From an uncultured Collinsella sp. (lineage in GTDB: Bacteria > Actinomycetota > Coriobacteriia > Coriobacteriales > Coriobacteriaceae), in assembly GCA_937925715.1 (NCBI GenBank), contig CALAMG010000034.1, forward strand, positions 1 to 64,000: a stretch of 64,000 nt of DNA, read 5' to 3'. Position numbers and translations under genes: made by a program. Positions 33,712 to 41,739 of the stretch are shown in pieces. Under the pieces are notes generated by a model, which saw only the letters and a program-made list of their open reading frames with translations, was not told where the DNA came from and searched no databases. How positions within the stretch are numbered: position 1 is the first letter of the stretch; each line of letters opens with the position of its first letter.

Positions 33712-34236
33712 ATGGTCAACTATGGGTTTGGTATGCCAACGCGCCTTGTCGCGGATGGCGACGTGGCACGTTGGTGTGGGCGCCTGGTCGCCCACTACGG
33801 CGGCACCAAGGCACTGGTAGTGCTGGGCGGCGACAAGCATACGTGCGACGAGCTCGTTGCGGTGGCGCTTGGGTCGCTTGACCGGGCATTGCTGGAGCGC
33901 ACGCTGTTCCGTTGTGGCTCGGTTGAGGGCGAGGGCGGAGACGAGCTGGTCGATGAGGCTGTTGCCTTGGCCACCGACGAGGGCGTCGACTTTGTGCTTG
34001 CGATTGGGGATGCCGACACGGCTGGATTTGCGCGCGAGGTTGCCCGTCGTATGGCGGTGCTCGATTCTGGCGAGGACGGTTTTGTCCCCTATGGCTGCGT
34101 TGTCTCGGAGGGAAAGGTGCCTGCGGCTGTGGGTAGAGGCGAAGTGCCCGTCTTTGCCATTATCGCGCCTGAGCTTCTGGATGGCATTGGCTCTCCCTTG
34201 CGCGAGTTGCTCGGCAGTGTGTGCGCCGCCGCATAG
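33712..34236 (+). CDS. Half-length iron-containing alcohol dehydrogenase-like protein
   Basis: 174 residues matching only the N-terminal nucleotide-binding half of Fe-ADH/butanol dehydrogenase proteins (normally ~380 aa): NYGFGMPTRLVADGDVARW, then GGTKALVVLGGDKHTCDEL, then VDFVLAIGDADTAGFAREVA. The last block is where functional enzymes have GGGS(V/I)xDxxK; here it reads GDAD and the Lys is absent. The iron-binding helical half is missing. It is a diverged remnant or a repurposed domain, but its frame is open with a terminal hairpin element following. The start is ATG 33712; GTG 33703 is possible. Confidence 0.6.
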   Translation: MVNYGFGMPTRLVADGDVARWCGRLVAHYGGTKALVVLGGDKHTCDELVAVALGSLDRALLERTLFRCGSVEGEGGDELVDEAVALATDEGVDFVLAIGDADTAGFAREVARRMAVLDSGEDGFVPYGCVVSEGKVPAAVGRGEVPVFAIIAPELLDGIGSPLRELLGSVCAAA

Positions 34237-34243
34237 AATGCCT

Positions 34244-34313
34244 GCCAATATGGGACAGGTATTTTGGTAGGTAAAGCGTTTGATCTGCCAAAATAAACCT
34301 GTCCCTTTTTGGT
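34244..34313. repeat. Dispersed hairpin element, family 2, copy 2
   Basis: The arms 34244-34259 and 34298-34313 (right arm CCTGTCCCTTTTTGGT) pair with two mismatches. The inner arms TATTTTGGTAG / CTGCCAAAATA and the loop GGTAAAGCGTTTG match copy 1. Confidence 0.8.
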
Positions 34314-34435
34314 CGGTCGCCGTTTGGGGGCGGATTGGCAACGCTCGCTGATTACGGTCTTGACCTGCGCTAGAATAGGATTATCTGATTATCCGGGCGC
34401 ATGGAGGTATGCGCCCGTATGTTGAGGAGGACTTT

Positions 34436-36130
34436 ATGGCAACTGTTGCCGCACCTATCGACGCTACGTCGACCGCCGCTTGGAAGGCGCTCGAGGCCCA
34501 TCAGGAGAAGCTCGAGGCCGAGGGTATCGACCTTAAGGCATGGTTTGCTGCCGATGCGGAGCGCGTGAACAAGCTGAGCTTTGACGCCGGTGACCTGCAC
34601 TTCGACCTGTCCAAGAACCTGGTGACCGATGAGACCGTCAAGCTGCTGTGCGATCTTGCCCGCGAGGTGAAGCTCGAGGAGCGCCGCGACGCCATGTTCT
34701 CCGGCGAGCACATCAACACCACCGAGGACCGCGCCGTCCTGCACACCGCGCTGCGCCGCCCGGCAACCGAGAAGGGCCAGCTCATCGTCGACGGCCAGGA
34801 TGTCGTCGCCGACGTGCACGAGGTTCTCGACCGTATGTACGCCTTCGCCGAGCGCGTGCGCTCCGGTGAGTGGAAGGGCGTAACCGGTAAGAAGATCGAG
34901 CACCTGGTGTCCATCGGCATCGGTGGCTCCGATCTGGGCCCGGTCATGGCTTACGAGGCCCTGCGCCCCTATGCCGACGCCGGTATCGATTGCCGCTATA
35001 TCTCCAACATCGACCCCAACGACCAGGCCGAGAAGCTCAAGGGTTTGGATCCCGAGACCACGCTCGTGATCATCGTCTCCAAGACCTTCACCACGCTCGA
35101 GACCCTCACCAACGCTCGCGAGGTCAAGACCTGGATGCTCGAGCAGCTCAAGGCTCAGGGCGCCATCGACGGCTCCGATGAGCAGAACGCCAAGGCCGTG
35201 GCCAAGCACTTCGTCGCTGTTTCCACCGCGCTCGAGAAGGTTGAGGCCTTCGGCATCGACCCCGCCAACGCCTTCGGCTTCTGGAACTGGGTCGGCGGCC
35301 GCTACTCCGTTGACTCCGCCGTGGGCCTGTCGTTGATCGTCGTGCTCGGCCCCGAGCGCTTCCAGCAGTTCCTCGAGGGCTTCCATGCCATCGACGAGTA
35401 CTTCTGCAACACGCCGCTCGAGAACAACGCCGTCGCGCTGATGGGCCTGTTCAACGTCTGGTACGTCAACTTCTTCGGCTCCAAGAGCCACGCCGTGCTG
35501 CCGTACTGCCAGTATCTGCACCGTTTCCCGGCCTACCTGCAGCAGCTCACCATGGAGTCCAACGGCAAGCACGTCCGCTGGGACGGCAGCGCCGTGACCT
35601 CCGACACCGGTGAGATCTTCTGGGGCGAGCCCGGCACCAACGGCCAGCATGCCTTCTACCAGCTGCTGCACCAGGGCACCGTGGTGGTTCCGGCCGATTT
35701 CATCGCCTTCGCCAATACCGCCAACCCTGCGACCGATAGCGGCCAGGACGTGCATGAGCTGTTCCTGGGCAACTTCCTGGCCCAGACCAAGGCGCTCGCC
35801 TTTGGTAAGACGGCCGACGAGGTCCGCGCCGAGGGCACGCCCGAGCAGATTGTCCCCGCCCGCTGCTTTGAGGGTAACCGTCCGACGACCTCGATCTTCG
35901 GCGACACGCTGACCCCGTTCGCGCTCGGCGAGCTCATCGCCCTGTACGAGCACATCACGTTTGTCGAGGGTACGGTCTGGGGCATCGATTCCTACGACCA
36001 GTGGGGCGTCGAGTTGGGCAAGCAGCTTGCCAAGCAGATCACCCCTGCCTTCCACGACGATGCCGCCAAGGCCGAGCAGGACGCTTCGACCCAGGCGCTC
36101 ATCGAGTTCTATCGCGCGCATCGCAAGTAG
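34436..36130 (+). CDS. pgi: Glucose-6-phosphate isomerase
   Basis: A 564-aa glycolytic enzyme interconverting glucose-6-P and fructose-6-P. The SIS folds are clear: VSIGIGGSDLGPVM, the sugar-phosphate loop IIVSKTFTTLET, NAFGFWNWVGGRYSV, and catalytic Glu/His segments (ESNGKHVRWDG, TNGQHAFYQLLHQG). The start ATG has GAGGAGG upstream. The final codons (IEFYRAHRK) and the terminator beyond are duplicated 3.5 kb downstream at 39604, so the gene's 3' end appears to be the insertion site of the island that follows. The coding sequence itself is intact. Confidence 0.95.
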   Translation: MATVAAPIDATSTAAWKALEAHQEKLEAEGIDLKAWFAADAERVNKLSFDAGDLHFDLSKNLVTDETVKLLCDLAREVKLEERRDAMFSGEHINTTEDRAVLHTALRRPATEKGQLIVDGQDVVADVHEVLDRMYAFAERVRSGEWKGVTGKKIEHLVSIGIGGSDLGPVMAYEALRPYADAGIDCRYISNIDPNDQAEKLKGLDPETTLVIIVSKTFTTLETLTNAREVKTWMLEQLKAQGAIDGSDEQNAKAVAKHFVAVSTALEKVEAFGIDPANAFGFWNWVGGRYSVDSAVGLSLIVVLGPERFQQFLEGFHAIDEYFCNTPLENNAVALMGLFNVWYVNFFGSKSHAVLPYCQYLHRFPAYLQQLTMESNGKHVRWDGSAVTSDTGEIFWGEPGTNGQHAFYQLLHQGTVVVPADFIAFANTANPATDSGQDVHELFLGNFLAQTKALAFGKTADEVRAEGTPEQIVPARCFEGNRPTTSIFGDTLTPFALGELIALYEHITFVEGTVWGIDSYDQWGVELGKQLAKQITPAFHDDAAKAEQDASTQALIEFYRAHRK

Positions 36131-36141
36131 TCGCTGCTGTT
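36101..36141 (+). repeat. Putative att repeat, left copy (pgi 3' end)
   Basis: This 41-nt segment, spanning the last nine codons and stop of pgi, is matched by 39604-39644 at 34 of 41 positions. Three of the differences are synonymous third-position changes within the pgi reading frame. Confidence 0.7.
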
Positions 36142-36162
36142 AACGCATCGCGCCTTATAGTC

Positions 36163-36197
36163 AGGGGCCCGTATCCTATCGGATGCGGGCCCCTTTG
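36163..36197 (+). terminator. Terminator of pgi
   Basis: GGGGCCCGTATCC pairs with GGATGCGGGCCCC across a short loop, followed by TTTGCTTT. Confidence 0.85.
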
Positions 36198-36271
36198 CTT
36201 TGCCGTGGTCCCGGGGCGCACGGCCTTTGTGGAACATCGCCGGGGCGCCGCGCGCTGCGAGAACCCTGCGC

Positions 36272-37576
36272 CTAGATCTCGGCCTCCGCATGGCCTCGCT
36301 GCGCCTCGGGCAGCTCCCCGTAGAGCGGATGGTCTTCGAGCCTAAAGCGCTCGACCTGTTCGGGAGTGCGACCGCGTACAAAGAGCCACGAGCGATCAAT
36401 CGGCGTCGCCATGAGCGTGCTGGGCAGCGCGTCAGCGCGGTCGGAAAACACCCGGGCACTCTCGGGATCCTGGAACGCCAGCACCAGATGCGTGTCGCAG
36501 TTGCCCATGATGGAGCGTACGCGTGCCTCGCCATAGAGCGCATCGAGCTGGTTGGTCGACTGCAGCAGCAGCGTTGCCCAGATGTTGCGGCTTCGGATAA
36601 TCGAGAGCACGTTGTCGATCTGGGGGATCTGCAGATTTGCGAAGTCATCGAGCATAAAGCGCACGGGCACGGGCAGGCTGCCGTCGGGCTGCCTATCGGC
36701 TTCGCGAATGAGGCCCATAAACGCCTGCGTAATAAAGAGGCCGGTCAGCGGATCGAGATTGCGGTCAATATCGCTCACGGTTACAAACAGGGCGCAGGGG
36801 GTGTGTCCCATGGAAGCGAAGTCCACCTGATGGCACTCACGATAGAGCTGTGCCGCACCGTCGAATCCCAGACACATGACCTTTTCGGCAAGGATGCCGA
36901 CGATGCTCGCGTGCATGCGCTCGGCATTTTGCGTAATGGCGTAGCGCCGCCATAGCGAGAGGGCATAGCTTTGGGGGTCGGTCGTGATCAGATCGTCAAA
37001 CAATCGGGCCGTGGCACCGTCCTGCAGGTGCTCGATCAGCTTGATGACCGAGCTGATCGTCTGCTCGTCGGCGGGTAGCTGTTCGGTGACGTAGGCAATA
37101 AGACACGACAGCAGGTTTGCCGCCGCATGATCCCAAAAAGGCTGGTTGTTGTCCTCGATGGGGCAGATGGCCTTTGCCACCGAGAGGATGTCCTGCTGGT
37201 TGGGCCTGCCGTCCGCCTTGCGGCGAATGTGCCTCAGGGGGTTGTAGCCGCAGCGCTCGATGCCGAGCGCAAGGGCCGGGACGGTGTTGAGGTCGGCGAA
37301 GTTGAGGCATTGCACGCGGTAGCCGTGGGCTGCCAGCACGGGTCCCACTTCGCGACAGAGCGTGCCTTTGGTGTCGAGCACGATGTAGCTTGCGTTCATT
37401 TGCAGCAGGTTGGGCTTGAGGACGTTTCGGGTCTTGCCGGCTCCCGAGGGGCCGATCACAAGTGCGTTGTTGTTGAGTCCCGTTTGGCGGGTGTCGCAGG
37501 AAAGCGTTCGATCCTTGGCGAGGATGGTGGACGATGCGGACTCAGATGCGGCGAGGCGGCTGGCGAGGTTAGACAT
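36272..37576 (-). CDS. VirD4/TraG-like type IV coupling ATPase (soluble form)
   Basis: A 434-aa P-loop ATPase of the conjugative coupling-protein class. Walker A is IGPSGAGKT (residues 41-49), followed by YIVLDTKGTLCREVG. Walker B is FMLDDFAN (307-314), with LLLQSTNQLDALYG and GNCDTHLVLAFQDPESARVFSD after it, all typical of TraG/VirD4. The N-terminal membrane helices of full-length coupling proteins are missing, so it would be cytoplasmic. ATG 37576 has GGAGGTCG upstream and overlaps the ClpP stop by 8 nt. In conjugation such proteins deliver DNA-protein substrates to the channel; no channel or relaxase genes are nearby. Confidence 0.85.
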   Translation of the reverse strand: MSNLASRLAASESASSTILAKDRTLSCDTRQTGLNNNALVIGPSGAGKTRNVLKPNLLQMNASYIVLDTKGTLCREVGPVLAAHGYRVQCLNFADLNTVPALALGIERCGYNPLRHIRRKADGRPNQQDILSVAKAICPIEDNNQPFWDHAAANLLSCLIAYVTEQLPADEQTISSVIKLIEHLQDGATARLFDDLITTDPQSYALSLWRRYAITQNAERMHASIVGILAEKVMCLGFDGAAQLYRECHQVDFASMGHTPCALFVTVSDIDRNLDPLTGLFITQAFMGLIREADRQPDGSLPVPVRFMLDDFANLQIPQIDNVLSIIRSRNIWATLLLQSTNQLDALYGEARVRSIMGNCDTHLVLAFQDPESARVFSDRADALPSTLMATPIDRSWLFVRGRTPEQVERFRLEDHPLYGELPEAQRGHAEAEI

Positions 37577-38186
37577 GGGCGACCTCCTTGGTGGTCGAGA
37601 GGATTTCGTGGGCAAAGCCGAGCTCGACGGCGCGCTCGGCCGAAAGGTAGGTGTCTTTTGCAGTGAGGGACTGGATGCGCTTGGGCGTGAGGCCGCTGCG
37701 GTCCGAGAGGATTTGCGTGAGGGTTTTGCGGGTCTGCATGAGACGCCGGCTGGTTTCCTGCAGCGCAAGTGCCGAGCCGCCTGCCCCCTGGGGGATCAGC
37801 GGGTCGTGAATCATGAGCTCTGCATGGGGCGCCATACGGCGATCGTCACCGCCCATAAAGATCACGGCGCCCATGGACGCGGCGAATTCCAGGCAGACGG
37901 TGCGGATGGGGCACGATGCGAGGCGCATGGCGTCATAGATCGCAAGACCCGATCGCACGCTTCCGCCGGCGCTGGCGACAAATATGGTGATGGGGCGGCT
38001 GGGGTCGGTGGCATCGAGCAGGCGGATCTGCTGGCATAGGTCGTGGGCCATCGGGGTTTCGATGTTTCCCATGACGGAGAGCTCGCGACGGGCGAGCATC
38101 TCATCGTAAATCCTGGTGAGCGTGATACCTCGGGCGGATTCACGCATGGTGAGGGGGCTGATGATGGGGGAATGATTGGTGTCCAT
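37569..38186 (-). CDS. ClpP-like serine protease in the pgi island
   Basis: A 205-aa ClpP-family protein with a complete catalytic triad: Ser104 (EFAASMGA), His127 (LMIHDPLIP) and Asp178 (AKDTYLSAERA). The GGSVRSGLAIYDAMR oxyanion/axial loop region is conserved. It is more divergent than a housekeeping ClpP (for example GGSVRSG instead of GGSVxxG[LM] followed by A/I-rich). The start ATG has AAAGGAG upstream. No Clp ATPase is encoded in the window. Its gene overlaps the VirD4-like gene by 8 nt, so the two are co-translated. Confidence 0.88.
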   Translation of the reverse strand: MDTNHSPIISPLTMRESARGITLTRIYDEMLARRELSVMGNIETPMAHDLCQQIRLLDATDPSRPITIFVASAGGSVRSGLAIYDAMRLASCPIRTVCLEFAASMGAVIFMGGDDRRMAPHAELMIHDPLIPQGAGGSALALQETSRRLMQTRKTLTQILSDRSGLTPKRIQSLTAKDTYLSAERAVELGFAHEILSTTKEVAHV

Positions 38187-38249
38187 GAGGACTCCTTTCT
38201 GTTGGTTGTGTTGTGGAATAGGATTGTTGCCCGTGGAGGGGCTGGCGGG

Positions 38250-39140
38250 CTACAGGGTTCGTCCGAGCCTGAGATCGAGCTCGGTTGTGGGGCAGGCTGC
38301 CTGTTCGTGCGGCTCGCAAGCGCCAAGGGCTCCAAAGCGATGGAGCGTTGCGGTGGGCGTGGTGTAGGCGAGCCGCAGCTGATGATCGACAGGGGCACAT
38401 CCGTCATTTTTGTAATGAGCCGCGTAGTACTGCGCGATGCTGACGTTCATCTCACTGCCATTGCGATGGCGCTCAAACTGGCGTCTGCAGGTCTCGATGA
38501 TCTTTGCTACCGACTTGGGTGCCGTCGCGGGAACAAGGGCGAGATAGCCCTCAAATAGCTCGTTGATGCTCAGGAGGCACAGCAGATCGATCAGCGTCCT
38601 TATGGCTGCTCCCTCGGCGGAAAAGTGCGCGGTCATGCGGTTATATCGGTTGCGGTCGACGATGGCCGCATGGGGTCTTGGAGTTTTCTGCCCCGTGGTC
38701 CCGGGCTTTTGCCGCGCCTGTGTATTGAGCTCGACGTTGCAGCGCTTGAGGCCGTCCAACGGAAGGAACAGTGCGGTGCGCAGGGTGTCCCGCTTGCTTT
38801 CGAGTTCATGACGCTCGTCGGGTTCCCATTCGAGCTTGAGTTTCGTGTCGAGCGCCGTAAGCATATGGGCTAGGCAGCCTACGGTAAGAACGTACGAATC
38901 GTTGTCGCGTTTTGGGGCATAGGGGTCTGTCAGCTTGCGAATGTCGGGGTCGCCCATGATCTTTGTGCAGCGCTTCAGCAGTTGAGGGTGGTCGGCCAAG
39001 ATCGTCGCGAGCGGTAGCGACGCGTAGTTCTTGATGGTCGCGGCGGCAAAGGCGGCGTCATATTCGTTTGCATATGCTCGCTCAATTCGGGCATCCAGAA
39101 TGCTTTTCTTATCGCCGTCTTCAGCGTGGTGGTTTGTCAT
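38250..39140 (-). CDS. Unknown protein, first gene of the pgi island operon
   Basis: A 296-aa, mostly helical, soluble protein with no motif I recognise. It is rich in charged residues and His/Arg, with an Ala/Leu helical N-terminal half and a Cys/Pro-containing C-terminus (CEPHEQAACPTTELDLRLGRTL). There is no signal peptide or membrane span. The start ATG at 39140 has GGAGAAG upstream. It lies 63 nt ahead of the ClpP-like gene on the same strand, so it probably heads the operon. I cannot assign a function. Confidence 0.7.
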   Translation of the reverse strand: MTNHHAEDGDKKSILDARIERAYANEYDAAFAAATIKNYASLPLATILADHPQLLKRCTKIMGDPDIRKLTDPYAPKRDNDSYVLTVGCLAHMLTALDTKLKLEWEPDERHELESKRDTLRTALFLPLDGLKRCNVELNTQARQKPGTTGQKTPRPHAAIVDRNRYNRMTAHFSAEGAAIRTLIDLLCLLSINELFEGYLALVPATAPKSVAKIIETCRRQFERHRNGSEMNVSIAQYYAAHYKNDGCAPVDHQLRLAYTTPTATLHRFGALGACEPHEQAACPTTELDLRLGRTL

Positions 39141-39603
39141 AGCTTCTCCAATCGGTTGATGTTCGTGCTGTTTGTTGATGTGTTAGTTGTCGTGAGTGAT
39201 GTGCTTGCCGTGGGTGATGTGCTGACGTTGGGGTGCTATGCGGTTTTCAATGAGCCCGTGAGGCAGTTGCTGCAGGGGCGGGATGGAACGGCCCATGCAA
39301 GGCGGAAGGCATCGTGCTCAAAATCGAGACAGCAATGCCCTGGGTGCCTCACATGTGGCAGTTACCTCATTAAGTTGTCATTGCGTTTGGGGTTGTACTT
39401 TGCCGATCTTCCTTCTCTTACACGCTAAAACTCAAACTTCATATGCTTGATCTACTTAAAACCGCAACGGCGGTCTTTTATCAACTTATATGTCGGAACG
39501 CGTCTTTGCAAGTACTTTTTTGCCTTTGTTTCAAATGGGGTGGTTTTGCAACCGTCACGCGCCACGCTATGCGAACGTGCCCCGGCTCGGATAAGATAGT
39601 GCG

Positions 39604-39644
39604 ATCGAGTTCTACCGCGCTCACCGCAAGTGGTCTTTGCTGCT
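39604..39644 (+). repeat. Putative att repeat, right copy (displaced pgi 3' end)
   Basis: The DNA reads IEFYRAHRK in the pgi frame but with different third codon positions (TAC, GCT, CAC instead of TAT, GCG, CAT), and the stop codon has become TGG. Homology to pgi begins abruptly at ATCGAG and continues through the terminator. No start or other pgi sequence precedes it. Confidence 0.7.
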
Positions 39645-39664
39645 GAGATAGGTCATGGCCGAAA

Positions 39665-39700
39665 GGGGCCCGTATCCTTTGGGATACGGGCCCCTTTTCT
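39665..39700 (+). terminator. Second copy of the pgi-type terminator
   Basis: GGGGCCCGTATCC pairs with GGATACGGGCCCC around TTTG, followed by TTTTCTGTT. It closely resembles the pgi terminator at 36163 and belongs to the displaced pgi end. Confidence 0.8.
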
Positions 39701-40008
39701 GTTGTCGGCCAGATACGATGGGTCGCGTGACGTCGTCAGAGGTCGAATTCGACCGCTAACGACGTTGTGCAGCTCATCATTTCTGGTCGCAAACAGTAAA
39801 GGGGCATGAGGGTGTATTGAGGAGGGGGATGTCTTGCTGTCGGCATCCGCGTGCGGTGCCATTCGCTGTCTGTAAATATACGTTTAAAGCTAATTTCATA
39901 CCACTTGTCGGAATGCGGACGCTGTCCTTGCATGCCGGGCGTACATTGAACGTGGTTTTTCGCGTGAAACCACGAATCGGTTGTCAGTCCTGAACAAGGA
40001 GGCCCAGC

Positions 40009-40683
40009 ATGACGCTTGCCAAACCCATCAACAAATACATCGACTATATCGATGCCCCCGAGGACACGTTTGAGCAATATGTCGAGAAGGCGTTAAAGTA
40101 CAACTTTCGCTGCGTATTTGCGAACCTGCAGGAGTACGAGACGGGCCGCGCCATGCTCGAGGACTCTGACATCATCCTTGCCGGCGCTATCGACTTTCCC
40201 CAGGGCACTATGGCGCTCGAGGAGAAGCTTGCGAGGTTTGAGGAATACGCTGCGTGTGGCTTTACCGAGATTGACTACGTTTTGAATCAGAGGTCGATCG
40301 AGAACCGCGATTTTGATGCCATCGAGCGCGAGATGACTACCATTGCTGATTTTTGTCGCGCGCATGGCATCACTGACAAGGTAATCGTCGAGATGTGCAA
40401 GCTGGACGGCGACGACGCCGCCAAGCGCCGTGTATGCGAGATCGCGCTGGAGGCCAAGCCGGGATTCCTTAAGACATCGACCGGCAGAAGCTTTGGCGGT
40501 GCTAAGCTCGAGGACGTGCGGCTGATGCACGAGGTGCTCGGCGATGCCGTGGCAATCAAGGCGGCGGGCGGTATCCATAATTACGAAGAGGCCTGCGCAT
40601 TCATCGAGGCCGGCGCCAGCGCGTTAGGTGCATCGGCGGGCATCGCGATCGTCGAGGGCGCACCGACGGATGAGCGTCGCTAG
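40009..40683 (+). CDS. deoC: Deoxyribose-phosphate aldolase
   Basis: A 224-aa class I aldolase splitting deoxyribose-5-phosphate into acetaldehyde and glyceraldehyde-3-phosphate. The Schiff-base lysine is in GFLKTSTG, with the second lysine in VAIKAAGGI and the catalytic Asp in GFTEIDYVLN. The start ATG has AAGGAGG upstream. It is monocistronic by spacing; no nucleoside phosphorylase is nearby. Confidence 0.95.
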   Translation: MTLAKPINKYIDYIDAPEDTFEQYVEKALKYNFRCVFANLQEYETGRAMLEDSDIILAGAIDFPQGTMALEEKLARFEEYAACGFTEIDYVLNQRSIENRDFDAIEREMTTIADFCRAHGITDKVIVEMCKLDGDDAAKRRVCEIALEAKPGFLKTSTGRSFGGAKLEDVRLMHEVLGDAVAIKAAGGIHNYEEACAFIEAGASALGASAGIAIVEGAPTDERR

Positions 40684-40832
40684 CAGACGTATTTGACCTG
40701 AGCGATAAAGCTTCACGACCACACGCTGTTCATGTTCGAGACAATATGACTTTTTGCCCGTTGTAAACGGAGTCGCGATGGGTGTTCTGTATGATGGCTC
40801 AGACAAGGTTGTTCAATGACAGGGAGGCATAT

Positions 40833-41675
40833 ATGGTAATCAAAGCCATCGCGATGGATATCGACGGTACGCTCACCAACGATCAGAAAGTGATTAGCCC
40901 GCGTACGCGCGAGAAGCTGCTCGCGGCGCAGGAGTCGGGCATTAAGCTCATTTTGGCTTCGGGCCGTCCCGCATGGGGGCTGCACGCCTTGGCGCAAGAG
41001 CTCGACCTTCAAAACCATGACGGTCTGCTGGTGGCCTTTAACGGCGCTCACGTCGTCGATGCCCAGACCGACGAAGTGCTGTTCGATCAGGCTATGCCTG
41101 CCGACGAATTGCATCGCCTGATTGATCACCTGCGTAATTTTGACGTGATCCCTATGATTTCGCTCGGTCGCGATCTGCACGTTGAGGACTCGTACCATTG
41201 CATGATCACGCTGCCTGACGGCTCGCAGAAAAACATCGTCAAGTATGAGCGCGATGCGTGCGACCTTAAGATCCGCGAGGTCGAGAGCTTGCATGAGGTC
41301 GTGGACACTTATCCCGTGGACAAGCTGCTGACGGCAGGCGACCCGGCATACCTGCAGGCGCATTACGAGGAAATGTATGCGCCCTTTAAGCAGACACTTT
41401 CGGGCATGTTTACGGCTGACTGGTACTTTGAGTACACGGCGCCCGGTATCGACAAGGCCCGTGCGCTCGAGGGTGCCCTGCCCAAACTCGGCATCGATGC
41501 CAGTGAGGTCGTATCGTTTGGCGACGGCCAGAACGACAAGTCCATGATTGAGTGGGCCGGCACCGGCGTTGCCATGGGCAACGCCGTCGATGAGGTTAAG
41601 GCTGTGGCCCAGATGGTGACCGCCAATAACAACGAAGATGGTATTGCGGTGGCGCTGGATAAGCTGCTGGGTTAG
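40833..41675 (+). CDS. Cof-type HAD-superfamily phosphatase
   Basis: A 280-aa HAD phosphatase of the Cof/YidA type. Motif I is IAMDIDGTLTND, motif II is LASGRPAWGL, and motifs III/IV are KARALEGAL...VVSFGDGQNDKSMIEWAG, with a C2 cap between (about 85-200). The ATG at 40833 has GGGAGG upstream. It is a probable sugar-phosphate phosphatase and lies upstream of another HAD gene. Confidence 0.9.
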   Translation: MVIKAIAMDIDGTLTNDQKVISPRTREKLLAAQESGIKLILASGRPAWGLHALAQELDLQNHDGLLVAFNGAHVVDAQTDEVLFDQAMPADELHRLIDHLRNFDVIPMISLGRDLHVEDSYHCMITLPDGSQKNIVKYERDACDLKIREVESLHEVVDTYPVDKLLTAGDPAYLQAHYEEMYAPFKQTLSGMFTADWYFEYTAPGIDKARALEGALPKLGIDASEVVSFGDGQNDKSMIEWAGTGVAMGNAVDEVKAVAQMVTANNNEDGIAVALDKLLG

Positions 41676-41739
41676 AATCGCCGATTAATGCATGGTTCGG
41701 GCGCCTGCTCGCGGGCGTCCTTTTGTTAGGGAGGGTGCC

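Larger units (their letters stand above)
36101..39644. mobile_element. Remnant of an integrated element at the pgi 3' end
   Basis: A 3.5-kb segment is bounded by direct repeats of the pgi 3' end plus terminator. It carries three minus-strand genes (unknown, ClpP-like, VirD4-like ATPase) in one operon. This is the geometry left by site-specific integration into a gene's 3' end, where the element supplies a replacement end and displaces the original. No integrase, relaxase or excisionase is present, so the element is incomplete or depends on others. Confidence 0.6.
39141..40008. other. Intergenic DNA: right end of island and deoC upstream region
   Basis: There are no supportable genes in these 868 nt. 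39141-39600 is comparatively AT-rich, with no recognisable frame, and presumably holds the island operon's promoter. 39604-39700 is the displaced pgi 3' end and terminator. 39705-40008 precedes deoC and contains a perfect 7-bp hairpin GTGGTTT/AAACCAC (39953-39974) close to the deoC start. Confidence 0.5.

Noticed and set aside
34370..36121. 583-codon open frame on the minus strand opposite pgi
   Set aside because: It is a codon-bias shadow of pgi. It has no plausible domain and pgi is unambiguous.
36101..39644. Tandem or segmental duplication of pgi
   Set aside because: Only the last nine codons plus the terminator are duplicated, with unrelated genes between and no other pgi sequence. This fits integration at the gene end better than gene duplication.
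41698..41725. Terminator between the two HAD genes
   Set aside because: A partial GGCGCC/GGGCGTCC pairing before TTTTG is too weak and irregular to call.
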